From assembly GCA_018673255.1 (NCBI GenBank), contig JABHDC010000126.1, positions 1 to 64,000 on the forward strand: a stretch of DNA of 64,000 bases, given 5' to 3'. Of this stretch, positions 16,538 through 24,328 are shown in pieces; positions within the stretch are counted from its first letter, which is position 1; each line of letters opens with the position of its first letter. The notes under the pieces are model-generated. The model was not told where the DNA came from, searched no databases, and was given only the letters and a program-made list of their open reading frames with translations. The stretch is from Gemmatimonadota bacterium. Lineage in GTDB: Bacteria > Latescibacterota > UBA2968 > UBA8231. Position numbers and translations under genes: made by a program.

Positions 16538-17482
16538 ATGTCCGAACCGAAGATCATTGCCGTCGCCGGCGCCACGGGCGCGCAGGGCGGCGGCCTTGTT
16601 CGAGCCATCTGTGCAGACACTAGTGGCGGCTTCAAGGCCCGTGCTCTGACCCGCAATCCGGATTCTGACAAAGCGAAGGCTCTGGCTGACCTCGGCGCTG
16701 AAGTCGTGGCTGCAGACGTCGATGACCCAGCCAGTATCGAAGCGGCTTTCGCCGGCGCCTACGGAGCCTACTGTGTCACGTTCTTCTGGGATCACTTCTC
16801 ACCCGAGAAGGAGCAGGCCCAGGCCAAGGCCATGGCCGACGCCGCTGGCGCTGCCGGCCTGCAGCACGTCATCTGGTCGACCCTCGAGGACACGCGCAAG
16901 CTCGTGCCCCTGACCGATGATCGCATGCCGACGTTGATGGAGAAGTACAAGGTCCCTCACTTCGACGCCAAGGGAGAAGCGGATGCACTCTTCGCCGGAG
17001 TCCCGACGACGTATCTGCTCACTTCCTTCTACTGGGACAACTTCATCCACTTCGGCATGGGACCCAAAGCTGGCGAAGACGGCCAGCTTGCCATCGCTTT
17101 CCCCATGGGTGACGCCAAATTGCCCGGCATCGCCGCCGAGGACATCGGTCGGTGTGCCTACGGCATCTTCAAGGAAGGCACCGATCATGTGGGCAAGACG
17201 GTCGGTATTTCCGGCGAGCATCTGACCGGACAGGACATGGCCGATGCCTTCACTGCGGCCATTGGCAAGCCCGTTGGTTACTACGCCGTGGAGCCGGAGG
17301 CCTACCGCGGATTTGGCTTCCCGGGCGCCGAGGACCTGGGCAACATGTTCCAATACAAGCGCGACTTTGAGAGCGAGTTCTGTGCGCCCCGTTCGATTGA
17401 AGGCTCACGTCGCCTCAATCCGCAATTGCAGACCCTGGCCCAATGGCTGGCGGCCAACAAGGACAGCATCGCCATCGACTGA
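16538..17482 (+). CDS. NmrA-like NAD(P)-binding protein (atypical short-chain dehydrogenase)
   Basis: This 314-residue protein has a clear Rossmann nucleotide-binding motif near the N-terminus (AVAGATGAQGGGLVRAI, residues about 6-22). After it come ALTRNPDS, with a basic residue typical of NADP preference, and EVVAADVDDPASIEAAFAGAYGAYCV. This is the NmrA/HSCARG group of atypical SDR proteins. Some of these are redox sensors and others are reductases acting on NAD(P)H-linked substrates. There is no YxxxK catalytic pair in the usual SDR place. The start is supported by CAGGAG at about 16522-16527. It stands alone, with a strong hairpin just after the stop. Confidence 0.85.
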   Translation: MSEPKIIAVAGATGAQGGGLVRAICADTSGGFKARALTRNPDSDKAKALADLGAEVVAADVDDPASIEAAFAGAYGAYCVTFFWDHFSPEKEQAQAKAMADAAGAAGLQHVIWSTLEDTRKLVPLTDDRMPTLMEKYKVPHFDAKGEADALFAGVPTTYLLTSFYWDNFIHFGMGPKAGEDGQLAIAFPMGDAKLPGIAAEDIGRCAYGIFKEGTDHVGKTVGISGEHLTGQDMADAFTAAIGKPVGYYAVEPEAYRGFGFPGAEDLGNMFQYKRDFESEFCAPRSIEGSRRLNPQLQTLAQWLAANKDSIAID

Positions 17483-17495
17483 TCCCGACTTCTGA

Positions 17496-17537
17496 GCACG
17501 GAGCCTGTCCGAGCGAATCCCCGGACAGGCTCCGTGC
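17496..17537 (+). terminator. Perfect 16-bp stem-loop after the NmrA-like gene
   Basis: The arms 17496-17511 and 17522-17537 are exactly complementary over 16 bases (GCACGGAGCCTGTCCG and its reverse complement) around a 10-base loop. It begins 14 bases after the stop codon. No poly-T tract follows, but the stem is very stable; it may act as a terminator or 3-prime stabiliser. Confidence 0.6.
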
Positions 17538-17583
17538 AGATCCTGGTCCCGGTGGCTGTTCCTCCGGTTGGCCACGCACCATG

Positions 17584-17617
17584 ACGGTCTCTCCGGCACT
17601 CTGGCCGGGGAGACCGT
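17584..17617 (+). terminator. Second stem-loop, probable terminator
   Basis: The arms 17584-17596 and 17605-17617 pair over 13 bases with a single G-U wobble around an 8-base loop, followed by the T-rich TCTGTCTG. It lies 46 bases after the first hairpin and upstream of the next gene. Confidence 0.55.
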
Positions 17618-17685
17618 TCTGTCTGATACTGCGCAAGATCAGGTCGAGAAGCGGCGAGAGGACGGGTGACGAAATGGGAGCAGAC

Positions 17686-18717
17686 ATGCGGCACAGTGTG
17701 ATCTACCAGAAGGAAGGCACCTACGCCTGCTTCCCCACGCTGGGATACGACTTCGCCGGGGCGTTGCGTGTGCGATTCTCGACCCGTGTCCTGGCCTCCC
17801 ACATTGATCCTCGAGGGGGGCACCTGACGCTGGTCTCCCAGGACGAAGGGCAGACCTGGACACCGGGCGAAGGCGAGCCGCTGAATCCTGACTGGGCCGA
17901 TGCGGCGGGGGCCATCACCATCCCCGCGGCCAATGGCTGGCGTTATGCACCTGCCGTGGAACGCGTGGCCTTGGAAGCGCGGAGTCTCGAGGTGCGCAAG
18001 GTGCCTGACGGATCCGTCGCCTTCGCAGAGGGTTGCGTCTTGCGCCGCTCCACCGACGGAGGCCTGAATTTTGTGGAGACGTCCCTGCAGACGCCGGCCC
18101 AGGCGCTGGTGATGAACTTCTACGACGTGGCCTCCATGCTGCGATATGACGAGCACACACTCATGCGCGTCGTGTATGGTCGACCCGAGCCCAACATCCC
18201 TTTCTATGAGGTATGGCTGCTGCGCAGTAGCGACGATGGGGGCACGTGGGCATGGACGACCCTGGCCAGCGATCCCAAATGCCAGGTGGGTCTGGGGGAG
18301 TCGTCACTCCTGCGCACCGGCGATGGTGATGTGATCGCCATGATGCGTGCCGAGCCCGTCCGCCAGCACCCGCGTCTGCATCTGAGTCGTTCCAGCGATG
18401 CGGGTCTTACCTGGTCAGAACCCGTCAACACCCGCATCAGTGGACACCCACCCCATCTGCTGTGTCTGCGCGATGGTCGGATCCTGTGCAGCTACGGCTT
18501 CCGGCAGGAGCGTATGGGGATCCGGGTGGTTGTCAGCGACGACGATGGGCACACCTGGTCAGAGCCGCGGGTGCTGCGCGACGACGGCTGCGGACGTGGG
18601 GGAGATCTGGGGTATCCCGTGACGGTGCAGTTGTCTGACGATTCGCTGCTGACGGTCTATTACTTCACCGGTGCTGATGGGATTACCCACGTGGCCGGGA
18701 CGAACTGGACGCTGTAA
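17686..18717 (+). CDS. BNR-repeat sialidase-like beta-propeller protein
   Basis: This 343-residue protein is a predicted six-bladed propeller of the sialidase superfamily. At least five Asp-box type motifs are visible: SQDEGQTW, RSTDGGLNF, SSDDGGTW, SSDAGLTW and SDDDGHTW. They recur along the chain in the usual order. No signal peptide is seen, so it is probably cytoplasmic or needs another export route. The start chosen is ATG 17686, with GGGAG 5 bases upstream; ATG 17674 is an alternative. The frame stays open further upstream into the NmrA-like gene but that part looks non-coding. True sialidases have an N-terminal Arg triad and a Tyr/Glu pair, which I cannot assign with certainty. Exo-alpha-sialidase or another glycan-binding hydrolase are both possible. 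Confidence 0.75.
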   Translation: MRHSVIYQKEGTYACFPTLGYDFAGALRVRFSTRVLASHIDPRGGHLTLVSQDEGQTWTPGEGEPLNPDWADAAGAITIPAANGWRYAPAVERVALEARSLEVRKVPDGSVAFAEGCVLRRSTDGGLNFVETSLQTPAQALVMNFYDVASMLRYDEHTLMRVVYGRPEPNIPFYEVWLLRSSDDGGTWAWTTLASDPKCQVGLGESSLLRTGDGDVIAMMRAEPVRQHPRLHLSRSSDAGLTWSEPVNTRISGHPPHLLCLRDGRILCSYGFRQERMGIRVVVSDDDGHTWSEPRVLRDDGCGRGGDLGYPVTVQLSDDSLLTVYYFTGADGITHVAGTNWTL

Positions 18718-18737
18718 CTGATGGCGTCGATTCAGCG

Positions 18738-19697
18738 TCACGTGTTCTTCTGTTGTCGCTCGAACATCTCAAGGTCATAGTCCTGCGCGGCAATTCGCAG
18801 ATGCCTGGTCAGCTTTCCAGCCCGCCGGTAGCCTGCCGTCTCGAACATGGATTGGCGCTCCGGCTCGTGGACACCGGCATAGGCGTTCAGAGACCTCAGA
18901 TCGGTCTTCTCATGCAGAGTCGCCAGAAGATCGGCCGCGTGGCCAGCATAGTTGGGGTGGAGGAGCAGGTCGACGACACCTCGGTGCTGCGCGTGCCGGC
19001 GCGACGAGGGAACCACTGTAGCGATCCCGAGGAGTGTTTCTTCTCCCTCAAGCACCAGTGCCTGGAATCCGGGGCGTTCTTCCCCGTATCGGCGCAGCTG
19101 GTAGAATTCCCCCTCGAAGTGTGACCCCAGGTAGCAGCCCAACTGGTAGTGTTTCACCAGGCCATCGTGTCTGGCGTTGAACAGGGCGCTCAGATCGGCC
19201 TGGTCGTGGGCCGCCCACGTCCTGAGCGATACCTGCTGCCCGGCGCGAAAGAGGTTCTCATCCCGACCTGAGTCATCGAGGGTGAGTTTGAAGGCGTGGC
19301 GCGCCCCCATGGCGCCGACGAATTCGAAGCCCATGCCCTGATAGATGCGCTGAACCCAATCTTTGGCGGAAGCCAGATAGACCGCTCTGGTCTGCTGCTG
19401 TTGGAATGCATCCAGCGCGGCGCTGAGCGATTTCCGCGCGATGCCCTGCCCTCGGAAATCGGGATTGGTATAGACCTGCGAAAGTATACCCAATCGATGA
19501 GGCGAGATGGTGTAGGAAGCGGTGCCGATGCACTGTTCGTTCTCGAAGGCGGCAGCCAGGCCGTAGATCTCGTCGTCCCAGGGCGATGTGAGTCGGGATT
19601 GCGTTGCGAGGGTGTAGTCGCTGTCCCAGAACTGCAGCGCCTGCACCTTGTCCGCGTCGCTCGAGCGATACGTGACATGTCGGATGACCCTGCTCAA
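18738..19697 (-). CDS. GNAT family N-acetyltransferase, probably two GNAT domains
   Basis: The protein is 319 residues if it starts at the TTG (19697-19695) that overlaps the upstream stop codon in a TTGA. The frame is open further upstream but that part is shadowed by the preceding gene. The N-terminal half has a good acetyl-CoA binding motif (NPDFRGQGIARKSL, motif A with R/Q-x-x-G-x-A) preceded by beta strands. The C-terminal half is a second, more divergent GNAT fold (GIATVVPSSRRHAQHRGVVDLLL and a later AGYRRAGKLTRHL). The residues before IRHVTYRSS are not conserved-looking, which supports the late start. It is the last gene of a minus-strand operon and converges on the sialidase-like gene with a 20-base gap. 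The substrate is unknown. Confidence 0.75.
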   Translation of the reverse strand: MSRVIRHVTYRSSDADKVQALQFWDSDYTLATQSRLTSPWDDEIYGLAAAFENEQCIGTASYTISPHRLGILSQVYTNPDFRGQGIARKSLSAALDAFQQQQTRAVYLASAKDWVQRIYQGMGFEFVGAMGARHAFKLTLDDSGRDENLFRAGQQVSLRTWAAHDQADLSALFNARHDGLVKHYQLGCYLGSHFEGEFYQLRRYGEERPGFQALVLEGEETLLGIATVVPSSRRHAQHRGVVDLLLHPNYAGHAADLLATLHEKTDLRSLNAYAGVHEPERQSMFETAGYRRAGKLTRHLRIAAQDYDLEMFERQQKNT

Positions 19698-20125
19698 GGG
19701 GGGCTCGATTTCTGCACTGCCACCAGCGCACGTCGGATGATCCGCTTGATCTGATCGTCGATCTTCGGGGTGAAGGCCCCCGGCAATGCCCAGTTTCGAT
19801 GATCCGCCTCGTAGCCTCCTTCCCACAGCATCTTCTTGTCGACGATGTAGGCACAGGTCGTATTTGCGTAGCCAATCAGTGCAGCGTGGGATGTCCCCGC
19901 GAGCTCGCGGGCCATGGGACCCCACGGCGCACACACTTCGCCTTCCATGCCGATCATCGTCAGGGTTTCACCGAAGCGCCACGTCTGTACGTCGTACCGA
20001 AAACGGTCCGTGTAGCAGGGAAACTCGACGAATTGTCGCGCCGTCCAGGTCGTGTAGTCCTGCAGGTCTCCCTCTGTGGCGAGGCGCTGCAGTTGGGTGG
20101 GCGATTCCATCGGTTGGAGCGTCAC
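19694..20125 (-). pseudogene. Downstream half of a neutral ceramidase-like protein, in the -1 frame
   Basis: These 143 codons continue the sequence of the ORF just upstream. The residues GMEGEVCAPWGPMAREL, then HAALIGYANTTCAYI and a final GAFTPKIDDQIKR element, match the pattern of the C-terminal part of the neutral/alkaline ceramidase N-domain family. The frame opens with a GTG that overlaps the upstream TGA (GTGA at 20122-20125), and the residues after the GTG (TLQPMESPTQLQRL) read as the expected continuation of the upstream protein. Either one gene has suffered a single-base frameshift, real or by assembly, or two coupled polypeptides are made. The 143 residues alone would not form the complete active site. 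Confidence 0.6.
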
Positions 20126-21012
20126 CTGCCGCTTGCCACGGCACAGGACAGTGTCGGTGGCAACTCGGTCAGTTCACCCTCGTCGAGCTGCACCAACGCT
20201 GCCTGGGCAAGCTTGCGTCCGGCGGCGGCCGAATGACGCGGATCGGCGGTGAACACGGTCTCGCCCGTCTGCCTGTCCACGTGGCACACTTTCGCCGCAC
20301 CGCCAGCACCCATGACGAACATTCCATGTACGCCACGCTTTCTGGTCAGAGCACGCCGCATGGCTCCCGGGTAGTCGGGTGACCACTTGTCGAGGACACC
20401 GACGCTGGTTGGGTGACAGGCATGGCCGACGACGACGATGTCCGACTTCGGGCCGCGGCGTTGTGCGAGCCACACGGGCGTATGGCGATCGTAGCAACCA
20501 TCCAGGTTCGGAGCCATGCCCGTCTTCACGTGTCCTGTTGCGTCGTGCACGCGCCGGTTGCAACCGATGGCAGTGTCGGCGGCAGTGTAGCGCAATTTGG
20601 CGCGGCTCAAGTCTCTGACCGCTCGTCCCACGGTGTCGCAGATCATCTGCTCGAAACGTGCCATGTACCAAGGGCTGGCCATGCCGCAAAACCACTGGTT
20701 CTGCAACTGAACCCCAGGTCCGAAGTGCGTGTGTGATGCGGCGAGCATGACCGCTGCCGGCTCGATGGCGAAGTCACGTTCCAGTCGGTAACGCACTGCG
20801 TCCACCGTCGTTCGGTCGAACCCTGTCACATCCGCCGTGACCAGGACGGCCCGCCGCTCGTTGGCATCCTCGAGTACCAACGCCTGCGTCACCAGCGGTG
20901 CCAGCTTCCCGGTGGCAAGACGAGGTCGACCGAAGCCACTCAAGAACGCTTCGTTGTTTTCGGGCGTGATGTCGGCCTCGGCGAAGCCGACGCGCCACGA
21001 TTCACTGCGCAT
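20122..21012 (-). CDS. Neutral ceramidase-like hydrolase, N-terminal part (frame broken at its end)
   Basis: These 296 residues begin VGFAEADITPE, the typical opening of the neutral/alkaline non-lysosomal ceramidase N-terminal domain family. ADVTGFD follows. The zinc-site segment is MLAASHTHFGPG, with the paired histidines of the family. A second site is VVVGHACHPTSVG, and FVMGAGGAAKVCHVD carries further conserved features. Members of about 400-450 residues are widespread in bacteria and have no proven substrate outside true ceramidases. Here the frame stops after SGR at 20122 and resumes in the next ORF with a -1 shift. It overlaps the upstream deacylase gene by 11 bases, so it belongs to the same operon. 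Confidence 0.75.
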   Translation of the reverse strand: MRSESWRVGFAEADITPENNEAFLSGFGRPRLATGKLAPLVTQALVLEDANERRAVLVTADVTGFDRTTVDAVRYRLERDFAIEPAAVMLAASHTHFGPGVQLQNQWFCGMASPWYMARFEQMICDTVGRAVRDLSRAKLRYTAADTAIGCNRRVHDATGHVKTGMAPNLDGCYDRHTPVWLAQRRGPKSDIVVVGHACHPTSVGVLDKWSPDYPGAMRRALTRKRGVHGMFVMGAGGAAKVCHVDRQTGETVFTADPRHSAAAGRKLAQAALVQLDEGELTELPPTLSCAVASGR

Positions 21013-22048
21013 GGGTGAGTCCCTTGTGTGGATGGTGCCCGGCCCGCTCTACCAACCTGACTTTGAGCACACTCAGAACCGACTCTCCAACTTGGGCGAT
21101 GGGGTTCGGTGTGCGTCGGCCGAGGATGCCATCGTGTGCGGCGACGCCCTGCTGTAGCACGTCGAATGACTCCAGACTCAGGATCTGGAAGATCGGCTCA
21201 CCCTCTGACACGGGATCGTATTCGTTTTTGAGATAACGGATATGTCCTGTCGCCGTTGCCTCTGTGGGCGTGGAGGTGAGCACTTCGTACGTCGGATGCT
21301 CGAGGACGATGTCACGGGTGGTCATGCCCAGTGCTGCCATCACATTGTGGATGCCCTGTCGGCCCAGTGCGTATTCGTCCCGGTATTCATGTTGTCGTGA
21401 GAACTCGACGCAGAAGGCTTGTCCGCCCTGTGTCCCGGCCTGGTACCCCAGATTGCCCTGGTCAAACTCGTCTGAGGCGGTCATGTGGTAGATGGCGCGT
21501 GCGCCGAAACAACCGGCCATGGCAACGGAGGCCTTGTGCCAGTTGAAGATCAGCGGCTTCTCAGCCTGGAGGGAGTGGAAGTCCACTGTCAGGTCGGCCC
21601 CCTCGATCATCTCCTGCCAAAGCCAGTGCGTGATCTCTCCGGCCACGCCATGGATCGTGTCACGATTCCACAGCCTGTTCATGTTGTAGTAATTCGGGCC
21701 CTTGGCGCGTTCCATCCCGTACGGGCAGTAGTCATGCCGGAAACGTGAGTAGTAGTAGCCGTTGAGGACGCTCAGGTCTTCGTTTTCGGGATAGAATTCG
21801 TAGTCGAGCTCCAGTGCCAGTGGGTTAGCGCAGGCGCAGATACTCACCGTGCCGGAGAAGTCGGCTTCTGTCAGTTCAGCCACCATTTCTTTGAGCACGA
21901 CGGGACCGATATGTTCCATTCCGTGTTGCCCGGCAATCAACGCCAGGGTCGGGCCGGGGCGACTGCCCTGGATGCGGCAATAACTCACCGCGACGTCGCG
22001 GCCATTGGCGCAGGTGAATGATTTGCTGACGAACTGTGCTGTGCCCAT
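21002..22048 (-). CDS. Succinylglutamate desuccinylase/aspartoacylase family (M14-like) deacylase
   Basis: This 348-residue protein begins with a beta strand and the zinc-binding element GQHGMEH (His and Glu about residues 40-43). That is the AstE/aspartoacylase variant of the M14 HxxE site. Downstream are DLTVDFHSL, where the third zinc ligand His is expected, and FCVEFSRQHE, where the catalytic Glu could lie. The C-terminal 80 residues form a biotinyl-lipoyl-like beta barrel typical of this group (GHIRYLKNEYDPVSEGEPI). The start has GAGGA 5 bases upstream. Known members remove acyl groups from N-acyl amino acids. It lies between an APH-like kinase gene and the ceramidase-like gene in one operon. 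Confidence 0.82.
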   Translation of the reverse strand: MGTAQFVSKSFTCANGRDVAVSYCRIQGSRPGPTLALIAGQHGMEHIGPVVLKEMVAELTEADFSGTVSICACANPLALELDYEFYPENEDLSVLNGYYYSRFRHDYCPYGMERAKGPNYYNMNRLWNRDTIHGVAGEITHWLWQEMIEGADLTVDFHSLQAEKPLIFNWHKASVAMAGCFGARAIYHMTASDEFDQGNLGYQAGTQGGQAFCVEFSRQHEYRDEYALGRQGIHNVMAALGMTTRDIVLEHPTYEVLTSTPTEATATGHIRYLKNEYDPVSEGEPIFQILSLESFDVLQQGVAAHDGILGRRTPNPIAQVGESVLSVLKVRLVERAGHHPHKGLTHAQ

Positions 22049-22079
22049 CTGATCCTCAGATCCAGAGTGTGGTGAGCAT

Positions 22080-23027
22080 CTACGGCAAGTATGACAGACC
22101 CATCTTGAGGGTGATCAAGCCCAATTTCCAATCTGGCCATGAGGGGCCAGTATTGTGCGGGAGACAGAAAACCTCGTGGCCTGGCAGTTCATCTCGGGCC
22201 AGTTCCTGTTCGAGTTCAGCAATGGAAACGTCGGATGGGGTGTTGAGGAGAGCACCAGCTGCGGCCACAAAGGGTCGGATTGGCAACAGCAACTGGATCC
22301 GAGGCAGGTCGAGGGGCACGTCCATCGACTCCTGATAGGTTGTGAGGAAGTGGTCTCGGTACCCATCTCGCAGGCCCAGGAAGGCGATGAGGGTTGCCAG
22401 GTCCATCGAGGGATCACTCAACCCGCCGTTGACCCAATCGATCAGCACAGGGTCACCCGCTGGCGTGAGGATGATGTTTCGCGCGTGCAAGTCGAGGTGA
22501 CACGGGCGCGAGGCTGCGTGTTGCAGCTCTCTGTCGAGTCGTCTCACATATTCGGCGGCGCGGGTCATGGCCTGCGGCCAGGGTACTGTGCGTTCACTGG
22601 CGAGTTGCTCAAAGCGATAGAAACGCTCGAAGGCTGATGTTGCGGTGGCGACCACGATACTGGAGCGATGCAATCGACTCAGCCGGTGAGCGAGGCGCTC
22701 CATCACCGCCTCTTCGCGCACGTCGTCCAGAGAGATGATTCGGCCGGGTGTGTAGTCGTAGATGATCGCCGATTCATCGGCCGCGACGAAGTGAACACGA
22801 GGCCCCGCTCCGATGGCCCCGGCGGCGCGGGTCAGACTCACTTCGTGGTGATGCTTTGCACGGGGGCTCTTCGGAGCCAGGAGACGAAGGACATACGTCT
22901 GGCCAGCGTGGCCAAACTGGTAGAGACTCGCCGCGCTCGCCCCGCCGAGAATGGGCTCCAGTGCGATGCCATGAGCGGCCTCGTCGCCGAGAAATGCGCT
23001 CAATGTGCGCTGGGCGTCAGTAAGCAT
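22080..23027 (-). CDS. Aminoglycoside phosphotransferase (APH) family kinase
   Basis: This 315-residue protein starts at ATG 23027 (MLTDAQRTLSAF); a longer frame to 23174 has no ribosome site. Eukaryotic-protein-kinase-like features are in order: a nucleotide loop region, the Brenner catalytic motif HLDLHARNI (about residues 193-201), and VLIDWVNGG with the metal-binding Asp. The family phosphorylates hydroxyls of small molecules such as choline, homoserine, sugars or aminoglycosides; a resistance role is not implied. It is the first gene of a five-ORF minus-strand operon with a deacylase, a ceramidase-like hydrolase and a GNAT, which suggests processing of an acylated amino compound. A 15-base palindrome abuts the start codon. 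Confidence 0.8.
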   Translation of the reverse strand: MLTDAQRTLSAFLGDEAAHGIALEPILGGASAASLYQFGHAGQTYVLRLLAPKSPRAKHHHEVSLTRAAGAIGAGPRVHFVAADESAIIYDYTPGRIISLDDVREEAVMERLAHRLSRLHRSSIVVATATSAFERFYRFEQLASERTVPWPQAMTRAAEYVRRLDRELQHAASRPCHLDLHARNIILTPAGDPVLIDWVNGGLSDPSMDLATLIAFLGLRDGYRDHFLTTYQESMDVPLDLPRIQLLLPIRPFVAAAGALLNTPSDVSIAELEQELARDELPGHEVFCLPHNTGPSWPDWKLGLITLKMGLSYLP

Positions 23028-23042
23028 AGGAGACGGTCTCCT
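23028..23042 (-). promoter_or_regulatory. Perfect palindrome abutting the APH start codon
   Basis: AGGAGAC-G-GTCTCCT is a 7-base-arm palindrome that ends at the base next to the ATG and includes the only purine-rich GGAG available as a ribosome site. It could be an operator or an RNA fold that hides the ribosome site; no evidence distinguishes these. Confidence 0.35.
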
Positions 23043-23321
23043 GATCGAGGGGCCACTGCATGGCCGGTAACATAGCCTAGCCTGCGGTGCGCAGCGAAGA
23101 CTCGAAGCCCCCGCAGGGTCTAGTGGCTGAGGCCGGTACACAGCTGTCGACGGCCAGAAATTGTTGGCCCGCAAATGGCCAGCATCGTATCATCTGCGGG
23201 AGCTCTGGAGGGAGCCGCCAAGTCCGCGAAAGGACCGAGTCCACCTCCGCAGGACCATTTCAAGACGACACTCTTTCTCGCCTGAGAACGCGGACGCTGG
23301 CCTACGGTGAAGGAGTGTGCC

Positions 23322-24257
23322 ATGTCTGCACCCCGCCCCCTGCCCGATCGCCCCGACCTCCATCAACTCAAGATCCAGGCCAAGGAACTTCTCCACGCCC
23401 ATCGTACGGGTGTGGCGGCGGTGGCCGACCGTCTGCGGGCGTCCCTGCCTGAATTGTCCGAGAAGACGGACGAGGAGATCCTGAACCTGAAGTTTGCCCT
23501 GCTGGACGCGCAGCGGGCGCTGGCCAGTGAATACGGATTTGCCACCTGGGGGGAGATGGCCCGTCATGTGGAAAGTGTTCGCAATGGTCGTTTCGAGGAT
23601 CTCTTTCAGTATGACCATGGCACGACCTATCTGATCAGCCACGAGGCCGATCCCCATGACCTGGCCATCGTCCTTGCAGGGCTGTCTGGTGAGCAACGCA
23701 ACGTGTTCACTTTCAACATGCCGGAACAGATGCTCGCCGAAATCGAGGCAGACACGTCAGCCGAGGAAGCGTCACCGGCTGCGGTCGTCGCTGCGCAGGA
23801 CAGGATCCTGGAGGAGGTAAGACGCCTCGCGGCAGAAGGCCAGTTGGCGTGGCCACCATGGGCGAAGCGGCAGCCTCAGATGTCCGGCAAGACGAATCGG
23901 GCATCAGTCGAATTGCTTGAGCGACTGCGAGTGACGACCGAGGCGAGTCTGGCCGATTGCAGCTACGAGGAGATCGGTGACCTGATGGCAGATCTCGGAC
24001 AGCTGGGACGACTGATGGGCATTCTGCACCTCAAGCAGCTGCTCAAAGGAGTGGGCGATCCCTTCCTGCGGACGGGTCTGGGGATGGCCCTCGATGGAGC
24101 CGAGCCAGATCGTGTCACGGAGACGCTGGAGAATCACATGCGCACCTTGCTGCACGAGCAGGAAGTACGGTATCGGAAGGTGATCGCAGGGATGCGGTCG
24201 GTCCAGAAGGGCGACAACCCGGTCTACGTGAAGGGAACGCTGGAACTCATCCGGTGA
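23322..24257 (+). CDS. Soluble fusion: ankyrin-type leader, FliG C-terminal-like segment and MotA cytoplasmic-loop-like segment
   Basis: This 311-residue protein starts at ATG 23322 with AAGGAG 7 bases upstream. Residues about 5-85 (PDLHQLKIQAKELLHAHR, then LLDAQRALASEYGFATW) match the N-terminal leader of the ankyrin protein at 37579. Residues 91-177 look like the FliG C-terminal domain: FEDLF, a DLAIVLAGLS strand-helix, NMPEQMLAEIE and the closing AAQDRILEEVRRLAAEGQL. Residues about 205-285 look like the MotA cytoplasmic loop: GILHLKQLL, GDPFLRTGLGMALDGAEPD and then TLENHM. MotA membrane helices are absent, so this is a soluble protein. No flagellar or stator gene is adjacent; the neighbour is a YgjV-like gene. 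The domain assignments are by eye and need profile searches. Function is unknown; a motor- or scaffold-derived interaction module is possible. Confidence 0.6.
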   Translation: MSAPRPLPDRPDLHQLKIQAKELLHAHRTGVAAVADRLRASLPELSEKTDEEILNLKFALLDAQRALASEYGFATWGEMARHVESVRNGRFEDLFQYDHGTTYLISHEADPHDLAIVLAGLSGEQRNVFTFNMPEQMLAEIEADTSAEEASPAAVVAAQDRILEEVRRLAAEGQLAWPPWAKRQPQMSGKTNRASVELLERLRVTTEASLADCSYEEIGDLMADLGQLGRLMGILHLKQLLKGVGDPFLRTGLGMALDGAEPDRVTETLENHMRTLLHEQEVRYRKVIAGMRSVQKGDNPVYVKGTLELIR

Positions 24258-24328
24258 TACCCCACAGCGGCCAGGGTGGGTCGTACGGCGGCGCCAATGT
24301 TGCGCGGGTCAGGAATCCGTAAGAAGAA

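Noticed and set aside
22080..23027. Antibiotic-resistance interpretation of the APH-like gene
   Set aside because: The APH fold covers many house-keeping small-molecule kinases, and the operon context is catabolic; no resistance signature is visible.
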